From: Chlorobiota bacterium
GTDB taxonomy: Bacteria > Bacteroidota > Ignavibacteria > OLB7
Assembly: GCA_016788565.1 (NCBI GenBank)
Contig: JAEUSP010000105.1
Location: forward strand, 1 to 51,930
Direction: 5' to 3'
Length of the DNA stretch: 51,930 nt
Position 1 is the first letter of the stretch, and each line of letters begins with the position of its first letter. Shown here one piece after another: positions 7,849 to 16,544 of the stretch. The translations under genes and the position numbers were made by a program. The notes beneath the pieces are model-generated. The model saw only the letters and a program-made list of their open reading frames with translations, did not search any database and had not been told where the DNA came from.

Positions 7849-8532
7849 ATGGCTGATCTTTCACTGACGTTTCTGGGGCATTCCGCTTTCCAGATTCGCA
7901 TCGGCAGGTTCGAGATATTGATTGATCCTTTCATCACCGGGAATCCTTCGGCCACCGTGAGTGCCGATTCTTTGAACCCTACCCACATCATCCTAACCCA
8001 CGGGCATGGCGACCATCTTGGCGATGCAGAAATGATTGCCAAACGAACCGGAGCGTTGGTGATTGCCCCGTTTGAAGTTGTCACCTACCTGAGCGAGCGG
8101 GGATGCAATGGGTGGGAGATGTCCACCGGAGGGGCGCGGGATTTTGAGTTCGGGCGGGTGAAGTTCACTATCGCACACCACGGATCGGGCGGGCCGGGGG
8201 GATACAGCATGGGAACCGCCTGCGGGGTGCTGCTGATGATTGCCGGAAAAACCATCTACCACGCCGGCGACACCGCACTGTTCTACGACATGAAGCTGCT
8301 TGGCGAACGCCACCCAATGGACGTTGCGTTGCTTCCGATTGGGGATAATTTCACGATGGGAATTGAGGACGCAGCCTACGCGGTGGAGCTTCTGAAGCCA
8401 AAACTGACGATCCCCATCCATTACAACACCTTCCCACCGATTCAGGTGGATGTGAATGAGTTCAGCAGGCTTGTGGTGGCGGCGGGCTTTGAAACGTTGA
8501 TACTCAATCCTGGCCAATCGCTCACGCTGTGA
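7849..8532 (+). CDS. UPF0173 metal-dependent hydrolase (MBL fold)
   Basis: 227 residues from the ATG at 7849 (MADLSLTFLGHSAF). Metallo-beta-lactamase-fold motifs are in order: LTFLGHSAF at the N-terminus, ILTHGHGDHLGD (HxHxDH metal site) near residue 50, a further histidine in IAHHGSGGP, HAGDTALF as the Asp-bearing motif, and IPIHYNTFP near the C-terminus. This is the UPF0173/YtkL-like family, whose substrate is not established. An upstream extension in the same frame has no signal peptide or ribosome site and is left out. The Nudix gene follows after 62 bp on the same strand. Confidence 0.85.
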   Translation: MADLSLTFLGHSAFQIRIGRFEILIDPFITGNPSATVSADSLNPTHIILTHGHGDHLGDAEMIAKRTGALVIAPFEVVTYLSERGCNGWEMSTGGARDFEFGRVKFTIAHHGSGGPGGYSMGTACGVLLMIAGKTIYHAGDTALFYDMKLLGERHPMDVALLPIGDNFTMGIEDAAYAVELLKPKLTIPIHYNTFPPIQVDVNEFSRLVVAAGFETLILNPGQSLTL

Positions 8533-8594
8533 AACGGGGGAAGCTATGCCTTGCCGTGTATCGAATCTGGACCGAGAACCTAACCGAGAAAACC

Positions 8595-9191
8595 ATGGAT
8601 TCATCAGCCAACAGCAGCATACAACCGTGGGAGACTCTGCAGAGCGAGCCGGTTCTCCGCTCGCCAATTTTTGAGATACGCAAGGTTCGCCGCCGCAGCC
8701 GCGACAGCGGGAAGGAAGGGGAGTTCTACCGGATTGATGCCCACGATTGGGTGAACGTGATTGCCGTCACCGACGACAACCGTGTGGTTCTGGTGCGCCA
8801 ATATCGGCATGGCTCCGATGAGATCACCCTTGAAATCCCCGGCGGAATTGTTGACGAGGGGGAAACCCCGGAAGAAGCTGCACGGCGTGAACTGCTTGAG
8901 GAAGCCGGGTACCATTGCGCCGAAGCCGTCATCATTGGCCGGGTTCGCTCCAACCCCGCCTTGTTCAACAACTGGACCTGGACCGTGCTGGCAACTGGCC
9001 TATCCCCAGGCGCGACAAAGTTCGATGAGCATGAAGAGATTGAGCTTGTGGAGCTTCCAATCACGGATATTCCGGAGCTGATGCGGAATGGAGTCATCAC
9101 CCACGCGCTGGTGGTGGCGGCTTTTCAGTGGTATCACCTTTGGCAAACCACCGCTGGCAGCCCTGCCGATCCTGCCGACACAGGTGCCTGA
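8595..9191 (+). CDS. Nudix hydrolase, ADP-ribose pyrophosphatase type
   Basis: 198 residues from the ATG at 8595. The Nudix box is complete: GGIVDEGETPEEAARRELLE continuing EEAGY, matching Gx5Ex7REUxEExGU near residues 85-108. The N-terminal part (FEIRKVRRRS, VNVIAVTDDNRVVLVRQYRH) resembles ADP-ribose pyrophosphatases of the NudF type, which hydrolyse ADP-ribose to AMP and ribose 5-phosphate with Mg2+. Exact substrate cannot be read from sequence. The in-frame GTG at 8529 overlaps the previous stop and adds an unconserved stretch, so the ATG is preferred. Confidence 0.85.
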   Translation: MDSSANSSIQPWETLQSEPVLRSPIFEIRKVRRRSRDSGKEGEFYRIDAHDWVNVIAVTDDNRVVLVRQYRHGSDEITLEIPGGIVDEGETPEEAARRELLEEAGYHCAEAVIIGRVRSNPALFNNWTWTVLATGLSPGATKFDEHEEIELVELPITDIPELMRNGVITHALVVAAFQWYHLWQTTAGSPADPADTGA

Positions 9192-9399
9192 AAAGATTAA
9201 CCACAACAATTCTGCTGTCATATCCCCAGCGTGCCGTATTTTCGGGGGCCGGAAGCAGGTGGGGAAGACCTTCCCCTTGTTGCCAATGGTTTGGGGCCGA
9301 TTTCCCGGCTGCAACTGATCCTTCAGAAATGACCAACGCTCAATCTCTCACATCCATCAAACTCCTCCATCCGTTCGCCAGTTTTTTACCAGCATCAAC

Positions 9400-10455
9400 A
9401 TGGGCAAAGTAATTGCAGTAGCAAATCAGAAAGGTGGAGTCGGGAAGACGACGACCGCAGTGAACCTTGCGGCCTCGCTTGCTGCTGCCGAACAACCAAC
9501 ACTGCTGATTGATACCGACCCGCAAGCCAATGCCACCAGCGGGCTGGGGATCAACCCGCAGCAACTGACGAAGACGATTTACGAGGTGATGGTGGATGGC
9601 ATCCCCCCGGCAGAAGCCACCATGAAAACGGAGTTGGCATATCTGGAAATGATCCCCTCACACATCAACCTTGTGGGGGCCGAGATTGAGATGATTGAGG
9701 TGGTGCACCGGGAGAAAGTTCTGCTGAAAGCGTTGGAAGCCATGCGGCGCAAATACACCTACGTGGTGATTGACTGCCCGCCATCGCTTGGCCTGCTGAC
9801 GCTGAACGCGCTGACGGCTGCTGATTCCGTGCTGATCCCTGTGCAGTGCGAATACTACGCGCTGGAAGGGTTGGGGCAGTTGCTGAACACGATCTCCATC
9901 GTGAAAAAACATCTGAACCAATTGTTGGATATTGAAGGGGTTCTGCTGACGATGTACGACAGCCGCTTGCGGTTATCGAACCAAGTGGCCAGCGAGGTTC
10001 GGCGGTATTTCGGCGATAAAGTCTTCCAGACGATCATCACCCGAAATGTTCGGTTAAGCGAGGCACCCAGCCACGGAAAGCCGGTGCTGCTGTACGACGC
10101 GCTTTCCATCGGGACCAAAAACTACATGGACCTTGCCACCGAGATTCTTCGGCGCGACGGCATCCTTGCCGAACCGCCCGCGGTGGATGTGGCCTCGGCG
10201 ATTATTTCGCCACCGCCGCAATCTGCCCCGCCGTCACTCCCCAGGCAGGCCCCGGCCACGGAACCACCAGCCGAACCAGCAGAAAAAATTCTGGCTGCTT
10301 CAGCTTCCCGGCCACAAGCAACAACCGCTGGTTCGGCGCAGCAGGCTGGTGCCGAAACTGGCAACGGCAACGGCAACACCCGCCAGCAATCCCAGGATTC
10401 GGCGGCGGCACCTGCACAACAACAACAACAACGCGACATCTCTTCCCTCGGATAA
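9400..10455 (+). CDS. parA: ParA/Soj chromosome-partitioning ATPase with a long tail
   Basis: 351 residues. Deviant Walker A motif KGGVGKTTT begins at residue 11, switch region [12 protein letters not shown] near 45, and [18 protein letters not shown] near 125: the ParA/MinD family, an ATPase that forms gradients on the nucleoid for DNA segregation. The catalytic domain ends near residue 255, the usual length of Soj proteins. About 95 further residues are low-complexity Ala/Pro/Gln/Ser, ending in [13 protein letters not shown] and encoded partly by a CAA microsatellite near 10420-10432. ParB follows after 24 bp. The GT9 and Nudix genes upstream are separate functions. Confidence 0.95.
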   Translation: MGKVIAVANQKGGVGKTTTAVNLAASLAAAEQPTLLIDTDPQANATSGLGINPQQLTKTIYEVMVDGIPPAEATMKTELAYLEMIPSHINLVGAEIEMIEVVHREKVLLKALEAMRRKYTYVVIDCPPSLGLLTLNALTAADSVLIPVQCEYYALEGLGQLLNTISIVKKHLNQLLDIEGVLLTMYDSRLRLSNQVASEVRRYFGDKVFQTIITRNVRLSEAPSHGKPVLLYDALSIGTKNYMDLATEILRRDGILAEPPAVDVASAIISPPPQSAPPSLPRQAPATEPPAEPAEKILAASASRPQATTAGSAQQAGAETGNGNGNTRQQSQDSAAAPAQQQQQRDISSLG

Positions 10456-10479
10456 AACAACGTGACTGGAACCGGAACA

Positions 10480-11445
10480 ATGGCCAAGAACAAAGGTGTG
10501 TTAGGGCGCGGACTTGGGGCGCTACTTTCAGGAAACGCAACGGCAGCGGAAGCCGCCGACCTGCGCGAGAATCTTCCCAACGACGATGGCCGGTCGGTGG
10601 GGACTATCTGCAAAATTGACATTGCAAAGGTTAGCCCAAACCCATTTCAGCCGCGTGTTGATTTCAATCCGCAGGCACTGGAGGAGTTGAAGCACTCAAT
10701 CTTGGAGCATGGCGTGATCCAGCCGATCACGGTGCGGCGCGTTGGCGAACGATTCGAACTCATCTCCGGCGAGCGTCGCGTCCGCGCATCCATTGATGCA
10801 GGGCTGACCGACATTCCCGCCTACATCCTTGATGTAAACAGCGACCGCGGGATGCTGGAGATTGCGCTGATCGAGAACGTCCAGCGTGAAAATCTGAACC
10901 CAATCGAAATCGCGCTTGGCTACCAACGGCTGATTAAAGAATGCAGCCTGACGCAGGAGGAAGTGGCCGATAAAGTTGGGAAAGACCGCTCCACCGTCAC
11001 CAATATGCTGCGGCTGCTTCGGCTTCCGCAGAAGATTCAGGAATCGCTGCGGGAAGCTGAAATCAGCATGGGGCATGCCCGCGCACTGCTAACAATCCAA
11101 GATATCGAAGGGCAGATTGAGGTCTGGAAACAAGTCCGCGACGAAGGGTTATCGGTGCGGAAAACCGAGGCGATAGTGAAGCAAGTGGCACAGTTGGGTG
11201 CGGCTTCGCGGAAGGAGAAGAAAACCGCGGCTACCAACGGCGCAACCACCCCAAGCCCAACCCGAACCGAGCTAGACCTGACGCTAACGGAAATTTCCGC
11301 ACGGCTTCGGCAAGTGTTCGGCACGCAAGTGAAAGTGAAATCGAACGCCGCCGGCGACGGCAACATCACCATTGACTTCTACAACAGCGAAGATTTGGAG
11401 CGGTTGCTGGAATTGTTTGCGGTGATTGAGCGGCATGGGCGATAA
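10480..11445 (+). CDS. parB: ParB/Spo0J chromosome-partitioning protein
   Basis: 321 residues from the ATG at 10480. LGRGLGALLSG at the N-terminus is the ParA-contact segment typical of chromosomal ParB. IDIAKVSPNPFQPRVDF opens the ParB/Srx CTPase domain, with LISGERRVRASIDAGL and IENVQRENLNPIEIALGY as box motifs. A helix-turn-helix follows (LTQEEVADKVGKDRSTVTNM), which binds parS. A linker leads to a C-terminal dimerisation domain. An earlier in-frame GTG at 10462 has no ribosome site. It is coupled to parA. I could not find a parS palindrome by eye near the operon. Confidence 0.95.
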   Translation: MAKNKGVLGRGLGALLSGNATAAEAADLRENLPNDDGRSVGTICKIDIAKVSPNPFQPRVDFNPQALEELKHSILEHGVIQPITVRRVGERFELISGERRVRASIDAGLTDIPAYILDVNSDRGMLEIALIENVQRENLNPIEIALGYQRLIKECSLTQEEVADKVGKDRSTVTNMLRLLRLPQKIQESLREAEISMGHARALLTIQDIEGQIEVWKQVRDEGLSVRKTEAIVKQVAQLGAASRKEKKTAATNGATTPSPTRTELDLTLTEISARLRQVFGTQVKVKSNAAGDGNITIDFYNSEDLERLLELFAVIERHGR

Positions 11446-11489
11446 CGAAAGGCAAGGTTGACACTTCTTACCGATTCCCGATCACCACT

Positions 11490-12074
11490 ATGGACTCCAC
11501 TACTCTTCTCAGCATCACCTTCCTTCTGGCTGGTGTGGCGTTGTTTGGCGTTGCGTATGCGGCATGGCAGCGCGCACGCGCCACTGCCGAAGCTGCACGA
11601 ATTTCTGGCGGGCGAATCCTGCTGAATATCGAACCAACCACAATCCTAACGCACGAGGAACCCTCCGACGTTCGGATGAAAAAAATGGCGGACATCTGCG
11701 CTTCGGTTGGGCGGCGTAGTTTTGGCGAGGAGCTTGATTACTCCGTTGCCAGCATCGGACGGATTGATAAAATTATCCAGCGTGGATGGGGAACCTCCGC
11801 CCAACAGCCATCGGGCGATACCATCACGGCAATCGGCGCATATATCGGCGAGGTGCTGGCTCGCAACAGCCGTGGCCGCTGGGTAAGCGACCTTACCTAC
11901 GTTGACCCCGCCACTCTGCTGTTCGTTCCGCGAAACGTTGCGCCGGAGGAGGATGTGATCCGCGTCAGCCCGTTTATGATGGTCCGCCAGAAATTTTCCA
12001 AAATGCACGGCTACGACCTTGCCGCCGCCTTCACCGCAACCGAGCAAAAACTGAAAGAGCTGAACGCTGCATGA
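11490..12074 (+). CDS. Membrane-anchored protein of unknown function
   Basis: 194 residues. One N-terminal transmembrane helix (ITFLLAGVALFGVAYAAW, residues 8-25) is followed by a basic stretch and a soluble domain of ~150 residues. The segment ITAIGAYIGEVLARNSRGRW looks like a pattern seen in uncharacterised bacterial proteins, but I cannot name the family with confidence. The stop overlaps the start of the thioesterase gene in an ATGA, so the two are translationally coupled, and it sits 44 bp after parB. It is therefore probably cotranscribed with the partition genes; no functional link is shown. Confidence 0.75.
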   Translation: MDSTTLLSITFLLAGVALFGVAYAAWQRARATAEAARISGGRILLNIEPTTILTHEEPSDVRMKKMADICASVGRRSFGEELDYSVASIGRIDKIIQRGWGTSAQQPSGDTITAIGAYIGEVLARNSRGRWVSDLTYVDPATLLFVPRNVAPEEDVIRVSPFMMVRQKFSKMHGYDLAAAFTATEQKLKELNAA

Positions 12075-12484
12075 TCGGCCACACCACCAACGTCCGCGTC
12101 CGCTACCGCGATACCGACCAGATGGGGGTGGTCTATCATGGGGTCTATCTGGAATTTTTCGAGACGGGAAGAACGGAGCTGCTGCGCACCTGCGGAATGG
12201 CTTACTCTAACATTGAACGCGGTGGATTGTTGCTGCCGGTGCTGGAAGCCACACTGCAAATCCAACGCCCAGCCCGCTACGACGAACTCATCGCCGTCAC
12301 CGCCACGATGCACGAGCCGACGGGAATTCGCTTGCTGATTCAGTACCAGATTCACCGTGGCGATCTTCTGCTGGTGAGCGGTTCCACCACCCACGTGTTC
12401 ACCACTGCCGACGGCATGAAGCCGGTTCGGCCCCCCGCCGGCTTTTTGGAGGTGCTGCGGCAAGGCAACCAGTCCGCTTCCTGA
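12071..12484 (+). CDS. Acyl-CoA thioesterase, YbgC/FadM family
   Basis: 137 residues, a single hotdog-fold domain of the usual family length. VRVRYRDTDQMGVVYHGVYL contains the catalytic Asp (YRDTDQMG) and the conserved Tyr-His pair; EFFETGRTELLR forms the start of the hotdog helix. Members hydrolyse acyl-CoA thioesters, and YbgC itself associates with Tol-Pal in proteobacteria, though no tol genes are present here. The start ATG lies inside the stop of the upstream gene (ATGA overlap). The MBL-fold gene follows after 17 bp. Confidence 0.85.
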   Translation: MIGHTTNVRVRYRDTDQMGVVYHGVYLEFFETGRTELLRTCGMAYSNIERGGLLLPVLEATLQIQRPARYDELIAVTATMHEPTGIRLLIQYQIHRGDLLLVSGSTTHVFTTADGMKPVRPPAGFLEVLRQGNQSAS

Positions 12485-12501
12485 TATTTCCATTCTTTCT
12501 C

Positions 12502-13398
12502 ATGCCAACCATGCTCCCCTTCCTGACGGTGCTTGGGATTGCCCAAGATGGCGGTGTTCCGCAGGCGGGAGGGCATTGGCACCCGGCTTGGGGCGACCGC
12601 AGTTTGCGCCGCCACGCCGCTTGTTTGGGAATTGCTGACCCAGCAACCAACCAACGCTGGATGATTGAATGCACCCCCGATTTCCGCGAACAACTCCACC
12701 ATCTTTGCGCTGGTTCCCTGCCGGGAGGTTCACCATTGCTTTCTGGTATCGCCCTCACTCACGCACACATTGGCCACTACGCTGGGCTGGTTCATCTTGG
12801 CCGCGAAGCAATGGGCGTGCGCGGGCTGCCGCTGCTGGTAATGCCACGCATGGCCGAATTTCTGAAGCGGAATGCGCCGTGGGAGATGTTGATTCAGGAA
12901 AGGAATGTGGAACTTGTGGTGATGAAGCCGAACCACGCAACGCCGCTGAACGAACGCCTCAGCCTCACGCCAATCTTGGTTCCGCACCGTGATGAGTATT
13001 CGGAGACCGTTGCGTTTGTGATTGCCGGGCCACAAATCCGCGTGCTCTTCTTGCCAGATATTGACCGGTGGGAGTTGCTGGATGCGTGGGGAACCAGAAT
13101 CGAAGAGCTTCTTGCCAGCGTTGACGTGGCCTACCTTGATGCCACTTTTTTTGACCGGAACGAACTGCCCGGGCGGAACATGACGTTGGTTCCACACCCC
13201 ACAATTACCGAAAGTATGGAGCGGTTTGCAAAGCTGCCAGAAACGGAGCGGCGAAAAATTCGGTTCATTCACCTGAACCACACCAACCCCGCGCTGGACC
13301 CGAACACCGCTGCCCGGCAAGCCATTGCAGAAGCCGGATATGCTGTGGCTGAAGAGGGTGAGGTGGTGGGGAATGATGAAAGGAGCCTTGGATATTGA
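12502..13398 (+). CDS. PqqB-like MBL-fold hydrolase
   Basis: 298 residues. LTVLGIAQDGGVPQAGG at the N-terminus, LTHAHIGHYAGLVHLGREAM as a variant metal motif, and HLNHTNPALDPN near the C-terminus match the PqqB-like branch of the metallo-beta-lactamase fold. PqqB takes part in pyrroloquinoline quinone synthesis, but no pqqA, C, D or E genes are nearby, and stand-alone homologues are known, so PQQ should not be assumed. The metal motif reads HAHIGH rather than HxHxDH: the Asp is replaced by Gly. It is the last gene of the parAB run; a CACAGAG-type repeat begins 9 bp after its stop. Confidence 0.7.
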   Translation: MPTMLPFLTVLGIAQDGGVPQAGGHWHPAWGDRSLRRHAACLGIADPATNQRWMIECTPDFREQLHHLCAGSLPGGSPLLSGIALTHAHIGHYAGLVHLGREAMGVRGLPLLVMPRMAEFLKRNAPWEMLIQERNVELVVMKPNHATPLNERLSLTPILVPHRDEYSETVAFVIAGPQIRVLFLPDIDRWELLDAWGTRIEELLASVDVAYLDATFFDRNELPGRNMTLVPHPTITESMERFAKLPETERRKIRFIHLNHTNPALDPNTAARQAIAEAGYAVAEEGEVVGNDERSLGY

Positions 13399-13406
13399 CT
13401 CAATCA

Positions 13407-13494
13407 GAGTGAGCAATCGGCGATACTCCGCCTCTCTCTCTTTCTCCCCTCTGTGTTCTCTGTGCCTCTGTGGTTCTTTCTCTTCCTCACTTCT
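13407..13494 (-). repeat. CACAGAG-type dispersed repeat, copy 1
   Basis: The plus strand begins GAGTGAGCAATCGGCG, then ATACTCC, and passes through CT-rich sequence to CTCTGTGTTCTCTGTGCC. The second copy is at 30900-31000 in opposite orientation. In both, the GCAA(T/G)CGGCGATACTCC end faces the stop codon of the neighbouring gene. The remaining sequence to 13626 shows nothing I can name. Confidence 0.65.
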
Positions 13495-13626
13495 GAAGCG
13501 TAGAAAAACCACCGAAGAGAGAGCAAGCAATTGCAGATTAGAAATCCATTTCTATTTTGCAAAACATGATTCCAAACTTCCCCCTTTTAAGGGAAGTCCA
13601 ACAACATCAAACGCGACTCGATAACC

Positions 13627-14682
13627 CTATCCTTTCACCCCCTCAATCCCTTCCAGCACTCTTCCAGCCTCAATATCCATCATGCAGCGGAAGTGACCTT
13701 TGGGGCAGCGGTCGCGACCGATTGTGCTGCATGGCCGGCAACCCAGCCCGGCGGCTCCAACCACCGCCGAACGTGTGCCGTACGGCGCAAACCCGAACTC
13801 TGGAACTGTTGAACCAAACACTGCCACCACCGGACGCTTCCGCGCCGCAGCAATGTGCGCCATTGCCGAGTCGTTAGTCACCACAACGTCGCAACTGTCA
13901 AGGGCGGCGGCGGTTTCCAGCCAGGATGTTGTTCCGGCAAGATTCAGTGGGAGGGGAAGGGGGATAGATTGTGGCAAGGGCCGCAACGCCGCATCACCGA
14001 ACGTTTCCGCAGCAATGCCGTCGGCAATCATCTGGCAAAGCTGCTGCTCCGGTGCCGAGCCGAACAGCACAATGCGTGCTTGGTAGCGTTCTTGCAAACT
14101 CTTTCCCAGCTCAATAAATCGTTCTGGTGGCCACTGCTTTGTTTGGTGGCGCGCGCCCGGGGCAAAGGCAACCGTAAGGCTTCCCGGCAATGGGGGAATC
14201 GGGCTGATTGTCGCGCCGGTGAACAACTCCAACCCTTCGCCATCGTTCGCAACTTCATCATGTTTCCCAACGGCAAGATAGAGTTCAGGAATTGGGAGGA
14301 TGGGGCGAAGCACATTCCACTTGAACCAGACAAGAAGGCGTTTCTTCAGCGAAGGTTTTTTGATGACCTCAACACGCTTCGCAACCCCCCGGCGAAACCA
14401 GCGGCTTCTCAACGAATTATGCAGGTCGTAGGCCACGTCGTAACGCCCGCCAAGCTGGCGCAGCAAGCTCACTTTCAGCGCGCCAAGCTGGCCGCGCCCG
14501 TCATCCTTGCCGATGGTGATTACCCGGTTGATGTGAGGTGATTGATCCAGCAGTGGAGCAAACTCTTGCTTGGTCAGGTAGTGGATGGTTGCATCGGGGA
14601 ACCGCCTGCGAAGGGCGCGGACGAACAGGCTAGTCAGGACGATATCCCCGGCAGAACTGAAGCGGATGACAAGAAGATTCAT
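13627..14682 (-). CDS. Glycosyltransferase family 9 (heptosyltransferase)
   Basis: 351 residues. The ATG at 14682 opens directly with MNLLVIRFSSAGDIVLTSLF, the standard GT9 N-terminus. VAFAPGARHQTKQWPPERF starts the C-terminal Rossmann domain. CDVVVTNDSAMAHIAAARKRP and VFGSTVPEFGFAPYG form the nucleotide-sugar site. A cysteine-rich end, GCRPCSTIGRDRCPKGHFRC, is a recurrent feature of heptosyltransferase II-like members. It probably transfers heptose to LPS core on the cytoplasmic side. It is transcribed away from the ATPase gene at 14852. Together with the GT9 gene at 6609 it points to LPS or glycan assembly. Confidence 0.9.
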   Translation of the reverse strand: MNLLVIRFSSAGDIVLTSLFVRALRRRFPDATIHYLTKQEFAPLLDQSPHINRVITIGKDDGRGQLGALKVSLLRQLGGRYDVAYDLHNSLRSRWFRRGVAKRVEVIKKPSLKKRLLVWFKWNVLRPILPIPELYLAVGKHDEVANDGEGLELFTGATISPIPPLPGSLTVAFAPGARHQTKQWPPERFIELGKSLQERYQARIVLFGSAPEQQLCQMIADGIAAETFGDAALRPLPQSIPLPLPLNLAGTTSWLETAAALDSCDVVVTNDSAMAHIAAARKRPVVAVFGSTVPEFGFAPYGTRSAVVGAAGLGCRPCSTIGRDRCPKGHFRCMMDIEAGRVLEGIEGVKG

Positions 14683-14851
14683 TGCGGGCGCAATCTACCA
14701 CCCGAACTGACGGGGGCAATGGTTGCGGCGGCTTCAAGCCTTGCCGTCTGCAATCGCTTCGCCAACTAAACCGTCATGTTGCCACCTCTCACATCAGAAA
14801 TTTCCACAACTTCGCGGCTCACGTAAGCAGCAGAACCATTCCAACTGACCC

Positions 14852-16384
14852 ATGATTCATACATCACAAAGTGGGCACCGCCCAGCAACATTCGGCCAAC
14901 TGAAAGATAGCGGCTACCAACCGCTGACGGTGAAAGAGGAGATGCGGAAGAATCTTATCCGTAAACTCCGTTCCAACCAGCCGCTGTTTCCGGGGATTGT
15001 TGGGTTCGACGACACCGTGATCCCGCAACTAACCAACGCAATCCTTGCCCAGCACGACATCCTTCTGCTGGGGCTGCGCGGCCAAGCAAAAACACGCATT
15101 GCCCGAATGCTGACGCTGTTGCTGGATGATTATCTGCCAATCGTTTCCGGCTCGGAAATCAACGACGACCCCTTTGCTCCGGTAAGCCAACATGCCCGCA
15201 ATCTGCTTGCTGAACATGGGGACAACACTCCCATCGAATGGGTTCCGCGCGATGCCCGCTACGGCGAAAAACTTGCAACCCCCGATGTCACCATCGCCGA
15301 CCTTATCGGCGACATTGACCCAATCAAAGCCGCCAGCCGCCGCCTGACCTACGCCGACGAAGGGGCGATTCATTTCGGCATTATCCCGCGAACCAACCGT
15401 GGCATTTTTGTTATCAACGAGCTTCCTGACCTTCAGCCACGCATCCAGGTGGGGCTGTTCAACATCATGCAGGAGAAGGATATCCAGATTCGCGGGTTCA
15501 ACATCCGAATGCCGCTGGACCTTGTGATGGTGTTCACCGCTAACCCCCAGGATTACACCAACCGTGGCTCGATCATCACCCCGCTGAAGGACCGAATTGA
15601 TGCCCAAATAATCACCCACTACCCGCGCACGCTGGAGGATGGAATCGCCATCACCCGCCAGGAAGCATGGGTTGGCCGCGAGCGCGACGGAATGGTGGTG
15701 ATGCCGGAATACATCGAACAAATTGTGGAGATGGTGGCGGTCCAGGCGCGGCTGTCGGAGTTTGTGGATCAAGGCTCCGGCGTTTCCGCACGGATGACAA
15801 TTTCCACGATGGAGTCGCTGGTCTCCAACGCCGAACGCCGCGCAATCATCAACGGCGACCAAGCGGTTGCGCCACGCATTGCTGATTTGCAGCACGCGCT
15901 GACGGGGGTGACCGGAAAAGTGGAGTTGGTGTTTGAAGGGGAGCAGGAAGGGCCGCTGAAAGTTGCGCGCGCGTTAATCGGCAAGGCTGTGCGCCAGGTG
16001 TTTGTTAGCTATTTCCCAAACCCGCTGGAGCGTCCGCGAAAATCGAGCAAGGGGGGTGAGGCCCCAACCGACCCGTATGCTGCAATCCTAAACTGGTTTA
16101 CCGAAGGGAATGAGTTGGAGCTTGAGGATATGATGCCGTTTGCAGCATACCAGAAGGAGCTTGCACGCGTTCCGGGATTGCAGGAGTTGGCGGTGAAATA
16201 TCTGAAGATTAATCGCGCCAACCCGTGGGAGGTTGCCACCGGAATGGAGTTCGTGATAGATGGACTTCACCAAAACTCAAAAATTGCCAAAGAAGAATTT
16301 GACGGGCGCACAGGCTACAAAGATTTAGTTGGAGCAATTTTCACCGGGCGTGGAAAATTCGATGATGAAGAAGATTTGGAATAA
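14852..16384 (+). CDS. ChlI/MoxR-type AAA+ ATPase without a VWA partner
   Basis: 510 residues. P-loop LLLGLRGQAKTR (G74..K80-T81), Walker B-like segment GIFVINELPDLQPRIQVGLF, VFTANPQDYTNRGSIITPLK as sensor 1, and PLKDRIDAQIITHYPRT after it. This is the magnesium-chelatase ChlI / MoxR branch of AAA+ proteins. ChlI inserts Mg2+ into protoporphyrin only with ChlD and ChlH, and MoxR proteins usually pair with VWA-domain partners that sit next door. Neither is in this window: the next gene is an ABC permease. The C-terminal ~130 residues (FVSYFPNPLERPRKSS onward) appear lineage-specific. Annotation as magnesium chelatase would be misleading; a chaperone-like role is more likely. Confidence 0.75.
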   Translation: MIHTSQSGHRPATFGQLKDSGYQPLTVKEEMRKNLIRKLRSNQPLFPGIVGFDDTVIPQLTNAILAQHDILLLGLRGQAKTRIARMLTLLLDDYLPIVSGSEINDDPFAPVSQHARNLLAEHGDNTPIEWVPRDARYGEKLATPDVTIADLIGDIDPIKAASRRLTYADEGAIHFGIIPRTNRGIFVINELPDLQPRIQVGLFNIMQEKDIQIRGFNIRMPLDLVMVFTANPQDYTNRGSIITPLKDRIDAQIITHYPRTLEDGIAITRQEAWVGRERDGMVVMPEYIEQIVEMVAVQARLSEFVDQGSGVSARMTISTMESLVSNAERRAIINGDQAVAPRIADLQHALTGVTGKVELVFEGEQEGPLKVARALIGKAVRQVFVSYFPNPLERPRKSSKGGEAPTDPYAAILNWFTEGNELELEDMMPFAAYQKELARVPGLQELAVKYLKINRANPWEVATGMEFVIDGLHQNSKIAKEEFDGRTGYKDLVGAIFTGRGKFDDEEDLE

Positions 16385-16402
16385 TACTTGTGGTCAACTA
16401 CA

Positions 16403-16502
16403 GTGAGTGTGTAAAATTTGAGCCGAGCTTCCGAACATCGTCCCCGCTCGTGCTGAGCCCCGTCGAAGTATGAGCGGAGCCACCGAACCGAGAAACTACC
16501 GA
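16403..16502 (+). repeat. REP-like repeat, CTGAGCCCCGTCGAAG family
   Basis: The core is CCCCGCTCGTGCTGAGCCCC, then GTCGAAGTATGAGCGGAGCCACC at 16442-16484. It is followed by GAACCGAGAAACTACCGAT. It aligns with 27067-27158, including flanks on both sides. CCGCTC and GAGCGG are inverted, giving a hairpin. It fills most of the 160 bp between the ATPase and the permease. Confidence 0.7.
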
Positions 16503-16544
16503 TTGTACCCTTCGCACAATAACTGTAGATGAGCCAACACTTGA

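Noticed and set aside
9192-13398. parS site near parAB
   Set aside because: I looked for a TGTTTCACGTGAAACA-like 16-mer and saw none with good symmetry; it may lie outside the window.
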